Of a stretch of 23,925 nt of DNA, positions 1-6,331 are shown one piece after another (within the stretch, counting starts at the first letter, position 1; every line of letters starts with the position of its first letter). The stretch is from Anaerolineae bacterium (GTDB lineage: Bacteria > Chloroflexota > Anaerolineae > B4-G1). The stretch covers positions 1 to 23,925 of the forward strand of contig JAUWNP010000055.1 in the NCBI GenBank assembly GCA_030612585.1, in the 5' to 3' direction. A model generated the notes under the pieces. That model had not been told where the DNA came from. It saw only the letters and a program-made list of their open reading frames with translations, and made no database searches. The translations under genes and the position numbers were made by a program.

Positions 1-90
1 TTTTTTGTTTTGTTTGTCTGGGGTATCATTTAGCTCTTGGTGTTTGGTTTACTGGTGGTGGTTCTGTTACTTTTCTTTTTTATCTTTATG
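1..90. other. T-rich non-coding segment downstream of the cold-shock gene
   Basis: This stretch follows the stop codon of the minus-strand cold-shock gene. It is strongly T-rich on the plus strand (A-rich on the transcribed strand) and unlike the GC-rich rest of the window. I see no convincing terminator hairpin and no plausible gene. An open frame on the plus strand here encodes only a hydrophobic low-complexity peptide and is not credible. Confidence 0.5.
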
Positions 91-363
91 TTAAGTTTCT
101 GGTGCCTCTCTCTCTCCCGTGTCAGGTCCCTCGCTCTCTCCCGTGTCAAGTCCGACGACGTTCACGGCTTGGGGCCCCTTGGGGGTGTCTTCCACCGTGA
201 ATTCCACCCGCTGGCCCTCACTCAAGTTCCGGTAGCCCTCACCGCTGACGGCGGAGTAGTGGACAAAGATGTCCTCTTCCTGCCCATCGGGGCGAACGAA
301 TCCGTACCCCTTCACACGGCTGAACCACTGGACGGTTCCCATGGTGCGATTATTGTCTTCCAT
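91..363 (-). CDS. Cold-shock domain protein (CspA family) with acidic C-terminal repeat tail
   Basis: A single cold-shock domain, a cytoplasmic nucleic-acid-binding OB fold that binds single-stranded RNA or DNA. The product is 90 aa. The RNP1-like motif KGYGFV and RNP2-like motif DIFVHY are both visible, as is the typical MGTVQWF start of the fold at residue 8. I chose the ATG at 361-363 because an AAGGAGG ribosome binding site lies about 10 bp upstream; the frame stays open further upstream but has no such signal. The usual family length is 65-70 aa. Here the domain is followed by an acidic tail of two 8-residue units, DTGESEGP and DTGEREAP. A strong promoter at 462-490 leaves a leader of about 90 nt, as is common for cold-shock mRNAs, whose leaders often act in post-transcriptional control. 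That role is inferred. Confidence 0.95.
   Translation of the reverse strand: MEDNNRTMGTVQWFSRVKGYGFVRPDGQEEDIFVHYSAVSGEGYRNLSEGQRVEFTVEDTPKGPQAVNVVGLDTGESEGPDTGEREAPET
110..148. repeat. 15-bp direct repeat, period 24, inside the csp 3' end
   Basis: CTCTCTCCCGTGTCA occurs at 110-124 and again at 134-148. The 24-bp period is eight codons and produces the duplicated acidic tail of the cold-shock protein. Confidence 0.85.
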
Positions 364-461
364 AACTTTCGTTCCTCCTTGTGACATACTTTTGGCTCCG
401 GCTCCCCTCTGCGGTCTCGGTGCGCCAGGCGGGCTTGTCGAAGCCGGTGACAACGGGCAGC

Positions 462-490
462 AAGATACCACACTTTCGGCAGGTTGTCAA
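462..490 (-). promoter_or_regulatory. Sigma-70-type promoter for the cold-shock gene
   Basis: Read on the minus strand, TTGACA (485-490) and TATCTT (462-467) are separated by exactly 17 bp. The -35 is a perfect consensus. Transcription would begin near 455, about 90 nt ahead of the ATG at 363. Confidence 0.75.
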
Positions 491-492
491 GA

Positions 493-588
493 AGCCATTG
501 GCCATTTGGCCATCGGCGAAGTGACGGCCTGCCCGGAGCGTGGTATAATGCTGGTGCTCGTTACTCACTCCAGTATCCAGTATCCGCT
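493..588. repeat. Degenerate heptanucleotide repeats between csp and the glycosyltransferase
   Basis: Positions 493-527 read as five consecutive 7-mers: AGCCATT, GGCCATT, TGGCCAT, CGGCGAA, GTGACGG. Positions 561-588 read as TTACTCA, CTCCAGT, ATCCAGT, ATCCGCT. The second set is the reverse complement of the motif seen after the glycosyltransferase gene at 1470. The segments flank the promoter at 521-549. Confidence 0.55.
521..549 (+). promoter_or_regulatory. Extended -10 promoter toward the glycosyltransferase gene
   Basis: GTGACG (521-526), a 17-bp spacer and a perfect TATAAT (544-549) preceded by TGG, giving an extended -10. The transcript would start near 556 and carry a leader of about 200 nt containing the hairpins at 641-702 before the ATG at 760. 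Confidence 0.6.
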
Positions 589-640
589 TGACGAGCAACC
601 GATTAGGGAATTCCAGAAATTAAATTGTCCCAACCCGCTC

Positions 641-702
641 GGCTTGGATCGCCAGATCCAAGCCCGCAGCCCTGAAATCCGCCGGATTTGGCAATCCAGC
701 GG
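641..702. repeat. Two tandem hairpins with GCCA / TGGC loops
   Basis: The first is a perfect 10-bp stem, GGCTTGGATC paired with GATCCAAGCC around the loop GCCA (641-664). The second (679-702) has CCGCCGGATT paired with AATCCAGCGG around the loop TGGC with one mismatch. They lie in the presumed leader of the glycosyltransferase mRNA. The same GGATC-GCCA-GATCC core recurs at 15794-15815, so this looks like a dispersed REP-like family. Confidence 0.7.
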
Positions 703-759
703 GAGCATCCGGGACGATTATTCTTCTGGAAAAGCCTTATTGTCGCAAAGGACGTGCCA

Positions 760-1467
760 ATGAGCCAGGTCTCAATTCTGGCCCTCATCCCCGCCTGGAA
801 CGAGGCCACCCGCATCGGCCCGGTCGTGGAGGCGACGCGGGCCCACCTGCCGGTGCTGGTGGTGGACGACGGCTCTGAAGACGACACGTCTGCCGTGGCC
901 GAGGCTGCCGGTGCCATAGTCGTGCGCCATTCCCGTAACCGGCGCAAGGGCGTGGCGCTGATGACCGGCTTCGCCTGGGCGCTGGAGCGGGGTTATGATG
1001 CTGTCCTCACGCTCGACGCCGACGGCCAACACGACCCGGCCGACATTCCCAGGTTCCTGGCCGCCTACGATGCTGGCACAGGGGATCTCATCATTGGGCG
1101 GCGTGACTTCAGCCAGATGCCCTTCCCGCGCTTTCTTGTCAATCCCTTCGGCTCGTGGCTACTCTCGCTGGCGCTGGGTACGCGCATCTACGACAACCAG
1201 TGCGGCTACCGTCTGCACAGCCGCCGCCTCCTGGAGAGACTCGACCTGACCACCACCGGCTTTGAGTTGGAGGTAGAGGTTGTCGTCCAGGCGGTCTGCC
1301 AGGGGATGCACATCGGCTGGGTGGACGTGCGCACCATCTACGACACGGGCAAGGTGAGTTACTTTCATCCGCTGAAAGACACGGCTCGTTTCCTGGGAAT
1401 GGTGTGGCGGGCGCGCCGTCAGCGGATTGCGGGGACGGGCTGTCAACGGATTGCGGGAACGGATTGA
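760..1467 (+). CDS. Family 2 glycosyltransferase (dolichol-phosphate mannosyltransferase-like)
   Basis: Predicted GT-A fold enzyme that transfers a sugar from a nucleotide donor, probably to a polyprenyl phosphate or other envelope acceptor. The product is 235 aa. It shows the N-terminal ALIPAWNEA strand-loop, VVDDGS (residues 34-39) and the DxD motif in TLDADGQHD (D86, D88), followed by IIGRRD and DNQCGYRL, all typical of GT2 enzymes close to DPM1/DPG synthases. There are no clear transmembrane helices, so it is probably membrane-associated through partners. I chose ATG 760, with AAGGA about 10 bp upstream; the frame is open further upstream without a binding site. The last 15 residues contain the duplication QRIAGT, from a 24-bp-period DNA repeat, and are unlikely to matter for catalysis. 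The acceptor cannot be told from the sequence. Confidence 0.9.
   Translation: MSQVSILALIPAWNEATRIGPVVEATRAHLPVLVVDDGSEDDTSAVAEAAGAIVVRHSRNRRKGVALMTGFAWALERGYDAVLTLDADGQHDPADIPRFLAAYDAGTGDLIIGRRDFSQMPFPRFLVNPFGSWLLSLALGTRIYDNQCGYRLHSRRLLERLDLTTTGFELEVEVVVQAVCQGMHIGWVDVRTIYDTGKVSYFHPLKDTARFLGMVWRARRQRIAGTGCQRIAGTD
1420..1462. repeat. Tandem 19-bp repeat, period 24, at the end of the glycosyltransferase gene
   Basis: Two near-identical copies at 1420-1438 and 1444-1462 differ at two positions (CAGCGG / CAACGG and GGGGACGG / GGGAACGG). They add the duplicated C-terminal peptide QRIAGT to the glycosyltransferase. Confidence 0.8.
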
Positions 1468-1469
1468 AC

Positions 1470-1576
1470 GGATACTGAATACTGGATACTGGTTGCTGGT
1501 CGCCGGATACTTGATGCTGGATATTGGTGCGGGTTTTCCTCGACCGCTAACTGCTGACGACTGACGGCTGACCGCT
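1470..1576. repeat. Heptanucleotide tandem repeat arrays between convergent genes
   Basis: Positions 1470-1532 divide without remainder into nine 7-mers related to GGATACT: GGATACT, GAATACT, GGATACT, GGTTGCT, GGTCGCC, GGATACT, TGATGCT, GGATATT, GGTGCGG. Positions 1542-1576 give five more related to GACCGCT: GACCGCT, AACTGCT, GACGACT, GACGGCT, GACCGCT. The second array overlaps the 3' end of the small gene at 1547-1936 and encodes its last residues and stop codon. Confidence 0.85.
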
Positions 1577-1936
1577 AAAACCGTGCTCATGCCAGTAGGC
1601 GACCAACCGATTGATGCGGATGCGCTGGGCGTGCAGCCAGCGGCGGGGGCCCAGTATGCGGCGTCCCATCGCGGGTTCGGCGTCTGGCAGGCGGGTGAGT
1701 GTGCCCTCCTGCACCAACTGGTCGAAGAAGGCGAGGAATCGCTGCTCCAGTTCTTTGTCCTCAAACTCAAACTCCTGGCCGCGCTCGTAGGTCTCCTGGG
1801 CCAGTTGCTCGATGAAGCCGGAGGTGCGCTCAATGAGCGTCTCCACCGGTTCCAGCACGATACCCCAGGCGTACACGGGGTCGAGCGGCATTGAGCCGAA
1901 TTCCATAGGGGAGGGTGGGTGGGGTTTGCTTTCCAT
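1547..1936 (-). CDS. Uncharacterised 129-aa protein, third gene of the ATPase/NACHT cassette
   Basis: I do not recognise this protein. It follows the NACHT gene on the same strand after 24 bp, so it is probably co-transcribed and may act with it. The N-terminal 10 residues are Pro-rich. Residues about 25-80 look helical and acidic (EPVETLIERTSGFIEQLAQ, then FEFEDKELEQRFLAFFDQL), and residues 90-118 are basic and helical. There is no signal peptide or membrane segment, so it is presumably cytoplasmic. The ATG at 1934-1936 has only a weak ribosome binding site; an internal ATG at 1906 has none. The last residues (SGQPSVVSS) and the stop lie in a heptad repeat, so the original C-terminus may have been replaced. 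It may be an adaptor or effector; this is a guess from position. Confidence 0.7.
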   Translation of the reverse strand: MESKPHPPSPMEFGSMPLDPVYAWGIVLEPVETLIERTSGFIEQLAQETYERGQEFEFEDKELEQRFLAFFDQLVQEGTLTRLPDAEPAMGRRILGPRRWLHAQRIRINRLVAYWHEHGFSGQPSVVSS

Positions 1937-1955
1937 AGCGTTCTCGTCTGTGACT

Positions 1956-1976
1956 GGAGATTAGGGATTAGAGATT
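1956..1976. repeat. Three heptads covering the NACHT gene stop codon
   Basis: GGAGATT, AGGGATT, AGAGATT are consecutive 7-mers. They contain the stop codon (1961-1963) and the final codons of the NACHT gene, which encode the terminal ISNP. Confidence 0.6.
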
Positions 1977-4708
1977 CCGGCGATGGCCCACAGGGCGTCG
2001 AAGGCGTAGTCGTAGGCGGGGCGGCCGAATAGGTCAAGTTTCTCGAAAGTGGAGTCGGAGAAGGCGGGGAGCAGGATATGTAGGGCGACCTCTCGCTCGG
2101 TGGCGGCCAGTTGGACGATACCGGAAGCCGCCGCTTGGCGGACATCTGGAGCGTCATCGGTGAGCGCCTTGATCAGCACCTGCGCCATCTCTGGGCCGGC
2201 CTGGCTGAGTTGGCCCAGGCTGGAGGCCGCCGCCCGGCGGGCACCTGAACCACCATCGGCGAGGGCCTGGACCAGTTCTGTCGTCGCCCTCTCCACACCG
2301 CCGCTCCCCTCCAGCCCCGCAAGCACCTGCGCTGCCCCTTCCCGCAGTCTGCTGTAGCGGGTGGTGCGCAGCACTTCCCCCAACTCCGCCACGATCCCGT
2401 CCCGCACCACCTCCTCCACGCCGGTGGGGCCCAGGTCGGCCAGGCAATTCCCGGCCAGGAGGAGGTTGCGGTGCAGGATTCGCTCTACATTCTGTTCCAG
2501 CGGGTTCTCTTCCTCCGCTTTCCAGATAGACCGCACCAGGTCGGTGGTCAGCCTCCGCGCCCGCTTGCTGCGAGGTGTGCTCAAGTGGCTCGCTTCCAGC
2601 AGGATCACCTCCCGCCACCAGGAGTCGTGCCGCCGCGCCAGCGTGTATTCAACGTAGTCCTCCTGGTCGGCGACCGCCCGCGCTGCCAGGTATTCTTGAA
2701 AGGTGAGATGGGAGAAGCGGTAGGTGTCGGGCTCGCTTTCTACCAGCAGCCCAGCCCGCTCTTGAATCACCCGCAGGAAGAGTCCGGCCCGTCGCCTGGC
2801 AGTCTGGCGGGGTTCGCCCAGGGTCTCGAATTCATCCTGGAGCCAGCGGCGCAGTTCCTCCCCCTCTACCTCTTGTGCCTCCCGGCGTTCGTGGAACCGC
2901 AGCGCCACCGGCTCCAGTATGGCCCGCTTCTCATACCGGTCCAGTCCCCTCAGCCGGGCCAGTTCCCGCGCCGCTTCGCCCCCTTTCTGCTCGTCCCAGA
3001 AGCCCAGGAGCATCTGGGTGTACTCGTCGTACAGTTTCACCCGCCGCTGGGGGAGCGTGGTGCGGTTCTGGTGCACCAGCGCCACCACCGTCAGGAGAAG
3101 CGGCGTGTCCACCAGCCGCCGGATGCGATCGTTCTCCGCGATGCGCTGCAGGAGGTCGGCACTGTCCTCGGCGGCCTTCTGGCGTGTGGCGAGATTGTCC
3201 TCCACCGCCGTCTCCACTGCCAGGTACCAGTTGGTGACGAACGCTTCCTCGTCCTGATCGGAGAAGGGGCGTATGTCGCAGCGCTGGAAGTCGGCCCCGA
3301 AGTGGGCCAGGCCGGTGTAACCGGCCGGGCGGGAGGTGACGACGTAGCGGTTCCCGCCGTAGCGGGCCACGAACGCCTGCACCGCCCGGGCCACGTCGGC
3401 CCTCCGGCCAGGGTCGGCCACCTCGTCCAGCCCGTCGAGGAGGAAGGCGGCCCGCCCCTCGTCCGCCAGCCGGGCGAAGAAGCCCTGCGGGAGGTTCAAC
3501 TGCCAGCCGGCGAAGTGGGCCTCCAGGAAGTCCAGGAGGCAGGCGGGCGTGGGCTCGAAGCGGTCGACGTGGCTCTTGATATGCTTGCCGAAGGCGCGCA
3601 GAGGGACAAAGATGGGGGCGCGGTGCTCGGGCAGGCCCAACCGCTCCCCCGCCAAGTCGCGGGCGAAGGTGAGCGCGATCCATTGGAGGAGCGTCGTCTT
3701 GCCGGAGCCTGGCGCGCCGATGACGATCAGGCGGTCGGCCTCGGCCAGCGCCTCCTGAGCCGAGAGCACACGTTCGACGGCGGCATCCCGTTCCTTTGGT
3801 CTCTCTTCCTGTTCTTGCCTCTCTTCCTCTTCCGGCTCCTCCTCTGGCCGTTCGCGCGCTCGTTGGCGGCGCTGTATCCGTTCCACCGCCGTCAGTTGCG
3901 CGTATACCCGCTCCAGTTCGACGCGCAGGGGGCCGTTGGCCTTGAGGCTGTATAGAGTGAGGTGGCCATAGCGGTCCACCACGAACTGGTTATAGGCCTG
4001 GACCTGGGCCTCCTCGTCCCCGGTCTGGGCCTTGAGGGCCAGGCCCTCGCGACGCAATGCCATCACCTGTCGCTCGGGGAGTCCCAGTTGCCGTTGCACC
4101 TCGGCCAATTGCAGTTTCAGGTCGGCGGTGGATGGCGCGGAGGGTGGGGCAGAGGCCAGTTGCTGCCTGTAGGCATCCCTAAAACGATAAAGGCGGGCCA
4201 GTTCCTGGACGGGCAAGTGGGCTGGGGCGCTGGGCTGAAATTCCATACCAGGAGGCGGCCGGAATTCCAGGACGGCACTCCTCCAGGCCCAGAAGTCTCC
4301 GGCCTGGTGGATGAGGTTCGGGAGGGTCTCAGACCGCACCCAGAGCAGGATGGCACGGCGGTTGCGTTGCAACGCCTCTCGCTCCAGGTTGAGCAGGTGG
4401 AGCGCATGTGTTTGCTTTTCGGGGGGGAGCGCCTCCAGGCCTTCGACGAAGAGGATGGACTGGCCCTGAGGCGGCGGCAAGGCCTCCAGGTAGGCGGCCA
4501 GGCTGGGGTAGATGGGGTCAAAAACGTATTCGTCAAACGTGGCTTGGCTGTAGAGTCGCTCGACCACTATCGCCTTGACCTCTCGCCGGAGGCGGTCGTC
4601 GTCGGTCACAGCGACGAGCAGACAACCTTCTGCCGCCATCCGTAGGTGGACAGTGGTTTCCTGGAGCGCATCGCGCAGCGCAGGGAAACGCTGTAAGATG
4701 TCGTTCAC
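1961..4708 (-). CDS. NACHT-domain STAND NTPase with N-terminal accessory domain and HEAT-like C-terminus
   Basis: A 915-aa cytoplasmic NLR-like protein. Residues 1-155 form a separate domain with a Walker B-like strand (ILFVEGLEAL, 85-94) and a DFWAWRSAVLEF motif (138-149), but no Walker A. A region rich in Glu and Arg (about 276-310) looks like a charged linker or coiled coil. The NACHT core follows: Walker A GAPGSGKTT (331-339), Walker B FLLDGLDEVAD (422-432), VVTSRPAGY (456-464), DTPLLLTVVALVH (534-546) and the winged-helix motif SHLTFQEYLAARAV (666-679). HEAT/PBS-like repeats occupy about 750-870 (for example GARRAAASSLGQL). STAND proteins are switches that oligomerise on ligand binding; bacterial NACHT proteins include anti-phage sensors. 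The GTG start (4706-4708) lies one base after the stop of the upstream ATPase gene, indicating translational coupling. No recognisable effector such as a nuclease is fused, so output may go through a partner. The last residues lie in a heptad repeat. Confidence 0.92.
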   Translation of the reverse strand: MNDILQRFPALRDALQETTVHLRMAAEGCLLVAVTDDDRLRREVKAIVVERLYSQATFDEYVFDPIYPSLAAYLEALPPPQGQSILFVEGLEALPPEKQTHALHLLNLEREALQRNRRAILLWVRSETLPNLIHQAGDFWAWRSAVLEFRPPPGMEFQPSAPAHLPVQELARLYRFRDAYRQQLASAPPSAPSTADLKLQLAEVQRQLGLPERQVMALRREGLALKAQTGDEEAQVQAYNQFVVDRYGHLTLYSLKANGPLRVELERVYAQLTAVERIQRRQRARERPEEEPEEEERQEQEERPKERDAAVERVLSAQEALAEADRLIVIGAPGSGKTTLLQWIALTFARDLAGERLGLPEHRAPIFVPLRAFGKHIKSHVDRFEPTPACLLDFLEAHFAGWQLNLPQGFFARLADEGRAAFLLDGLDEVADPGRRADVARAVQAFVARYGGNRYVVTSRPAGYTGLAHFGADFQRCDIRPFSDQDEEAFVTNWYLAVETAVEDNLATRQKAAEDSADLLQRIAENDRIRRLVDTPLLLTVVALVHQNRTTLPQRRVKLYDEYTQMLLGFWDEQKGGEAARELARLRGLDRYEKRAILEPVALRFHERREAQEVEGEELRRWLQDEFETLGEPRQTARRRAGLFLRVIQERAGLLVESEPDTYRFSHLTFQEYLAARAVADQEDYVEYTLARRHDSWWREVILLEASHLSTPRSKRARRLTTDLVRSIWKAEEENPLEQNVERILHRNLLLAGNCLADLGPTGVEEVVRDGIVAELGEVLRTTRYSRLREGAAQVLAGLEGSGGVERATTELVQALADGGSGARRAAASSLGQLSQAGPEMAQVLIKALTDDAPDVRQAAASGIVQLAATEREVALHILLPAFSDSTFEKLDLFGRPAYDYAFDALWAIAGISNP

Positions 4709-4709
4709 C

Positions 4710-6047
4710 CTACTCGCTTTTCACTCCTTCCAATAGAGGCCGGACGTTGGGGTGAATATCATACCAGAAGGTGTCGTTGATGAAACTCAGGATGTACAGG
4801 TTGCGTAGCAGGTCGTCGCAGTCTTTGCTTCGGGAGGGAATGCCGGTGGTGCGGAAGTCCTCCAGTTCGCGGTAGTGCTCCTGGCGCAGACCAGCGGCGT
4901 ACTGGCGACGGAGTTTGTAGACGGCAGCGCGGGCGGCTCGTAAGTTGACCTGGGTCTCCCCGCTGATCTCGGCCTGCACGATGGCCTCCCGCATCAGGCT
5001 GATCATCTCCCGCATCACGCCCCCGCTCATCTTCACCATCATGCTCAGAGCGTTTCGACTGACGATTTTCTCTGGCTCGTGGCCCAGCGTCTTCAGACGG
5101 CGGCGAACGACCTCGCGCATTGTTCTCATTCCAGCCTTATGCGGTGTGTCGGGGGCGCCCCTCTCGTGCAGTTTCACGTTGGGGAATTCGGCCGGCACAA
5201 ACTCGTGTATAATCTGCCTGAAGTCGGTAGAGTAGTAGATTGCAATCGGGGTGACGTAGATGGCCCAGCAGTTTGGCAAGGAGAGTACCTGGCTGTTTAC
5301 GAAGATATCGCGCGCAGGGTTCAAATCCAGGCGATCCAGGCCGTCCACTATCATCAGCACTGGTTTGCGAGCCTTCTGCTCCACGTCGGCGATGATCAGA
5401 TTGACGGCGCGGGCGATGTCCCGGGTGTGGGGTTCCACCTCCAAACGGGCTACCTCCTCACGTTTCATTCCCAGGGAGAATGCCTCTTGGCTCAACTCGC
5501 GGGCCAGTGCGGTCAGGGCGCCCACCCCCGCGCCGACGGCAGGCCCGGCCGCGGCCCCGGCGATGACCGGGAGCCCGAAACAGGCGATGTTGGTCAGCAG
5601 ACGGCCTACGTCCAGGACGAAGTCGGTCCGGCGGGTCTGTTCCCGCACCAGTGTCTGGAGACCATCGGTCAGCAGGTCAAAGTGCTTGCGGTTGGGGTTA
5701 ATCTCCGCCTGTTCAGCGACCTGGTAGATGGCTGTCCCAAGTAGGAAGAGCAGTTCCACCTGATTGGCGCTAAATATGTCCAGGTTGAGGTTGGCATCGA
5801 ACCAGACGACGAAAAAATCCGAGCCGATGGTGCTGACCAGTTTGAGCAGTTCAGAACTCTTCCCGCTGCCCCGGTGTCCTACTAGTGCTGTCTTTTGCAT
5901 GTCGCGGCCAGGCCGGAACTGCACTTTCAATTTCTTTAACGGGCTGTGTTCCCGTTCAACGAAGAAGGTGTCCAGTTTTTCACCCCACAGTCGTTCACGC
6001 GGGTTGAAAGCGTTATAGATGGGTTGCCAGAAGTCTTCTACGGGCAT
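4710..6047 (-). CDS. P-loop ATPase with hydrophobic insert (KAP/AAA-like), first gene of the cassette
   Basis: A 445-aa P-loop NTPase. Walker A is GHRGSGKSSE (57-66) and Walker B is VLMIVDGLDRLD (230-241). Between them, residues about 150-183 form a long hydrophobic Gly/Ala-rich stretch (VIAGAAAGPAVGAGVG) that could be a membrane hairpin. The KAP family of P-loop NTPases is known for transmembrane segments inserted between the Walker motifs, so that is the best comparison, though other AAA/STAND groups remain possible. The C-terminal 150 residues are helical and basic, with MREMISLMREAI suggesting a lid or sensor helix bundle. The ATG at 6045-6047 has an AAAGGAG site 6-12 bp upstream. The gene stops one base before the GTG of the NACHT gene. 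I infer that the two ATPases work together, possibly at the membrane. Confidence 0.85.
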   Translation of the reverse strand: MPVEDFWQPIYNAFNPRERLWGEKLDTFFVEREHSPLKKLKVQFRPGRDMQKTALVGHRGSGKSSELLKLVSTIGSDFFVVWFDANLNLDIFSANQVELLFLLGTAIYQVAEQAEINPNRKHFDLLTDGLQTLVREQTRRTDFVLDVGRLLTNIACFGLPVIAGAAAGPAVGAGVGALTALARELSQEAFSLGMKREEVARLEVEPHTRDIARAVNLIIADVEQKARKPVLMIVDGLDRLDLNPARDIFVNSQVLSLPNCWAIYVTPIAIYYSTDFRQIIHEFVPAEFPNVKLHERGAPDTPHKAGMRTMREVVRRRLKTLGHEPEKIVSRNALSMMVKMSGGVMREMISLMREAIVQAEISGETQVNLRAARAAVYKLRRQYAAGLRQEHYRELEDFRTTGIPSRSKDCDDLLRNLYILSFINDTFWYDIHPNVRPLLEGVKSE

Positions 6048-6091
6048 TTTTTACTCCTTTCGTCTTTTGTCCAAGGTTTGTCTGAAGTCCT

Positions 6092-6109
6092 AAGTCCGAC
6101 GTCGGACTT
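6092..6109. promoter_or_regulatory. Perfect 18-bp palindrome in the leader of the ATPase/NACHT operon
   Basis: AAGTCCGACGTCGGACTT is a perfect palindrome about 37-54 bases downstream of the predicted transcription start and about 45 bp ahead of the ATPase start codon. It could be an operator or an RNA hairpin. The sequence does not say which. Confidence 0.6.
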
Positions 6110-6152
6110 GGGATATTCCCCGCGGCGGGGTTGGCGTGCGGTGCCCATTTGA

Positions 6153-6181
6153 ATTATACTCCATTTGGGAGCATTCGCCAA
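6153..6181 (-). promoter_or_regulatory. Promoter of the ATPase/NACHT operon
   Basis: On the minus strand TTGGCG (6176-6181) and a perfect TATAAT (6153-6158) are separated by 17 bp. Transcription would start near 6146, giving a leader of about 100 nt with the palindrome at 6092-6109. It points away from the toxin-antitoxin promoter about 80 bp to its right. Confidence 0.7.
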
Positions 6182-6259
6182 TTCGCGCAGGGGGCGCACC
6201 GTTCGACCCTGGGCCGCTTCGCCGCCGCCGGTGTGCCTCGCCGGATGGCTTGAGAGCGG

Positions 6260-6288
6260 TTGCACAGGTGTGTGACCTGTGGTAGAAT
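6260..6288 (+). promoter_or_regulatory. Promoter of the toxin-antitoxin operon with operator in the spacer
   Basis: TTGCAC (6260-6265) and TAGAAT (6283-6288) are separated by 17 bp. The spacer carries a perfect 7-bp inverted repeat, CACAGGT (6263-6269) and ACCTGTG (6275-6281). Transcription would start near 6295, inside the second inverted repeat at 6289-6320. Confidence 0.65.
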
Positions 6289-6320
6289 GTAGTATCAATA
6301 AAGACTACTATTGATACTAC
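6289..6320. promoter_or_regulatory. Perfect 12-bp inverted repeat, likely antitoxin operator
   Basis: GTAGTATCAATA (6289-6300) and TATTGATACTAC (6309-6320) are perfect inverted repeats around an 8-bp spacer. They cover the expected start site and end just before the AGGAGGA ribosome binding site. Phd/YefM antitoxins are known to repress their own operons by binding palindromes at the promoter, so an operator role is the natural reading. Confidence 0.7.
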
Positions 6321-6331
6321 AGGAGGAGTCT

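Noticed and set aside
1159..2157. Minus-strand frame of 332 codons spanning the glycosyltransferase, repeats and NACHT end
   Set aside because: It overlaps three better-supported features, is Pro/Ser-rich and has no recognisable domain.
2471..3955. Long plus-strand open frame of 494 codons opposite the NACHT gene
   Set aside because: It is antisense to a protein with clear NACHT motifs. The translation is low in family-like features and arises from GC-rich codon bias.
6038..6298. Minus-strand frame of 86 codons in the divergent promoter region
   Set aside because: It covers the palindromes and both promoters, and its translation has no protein-like pattern.
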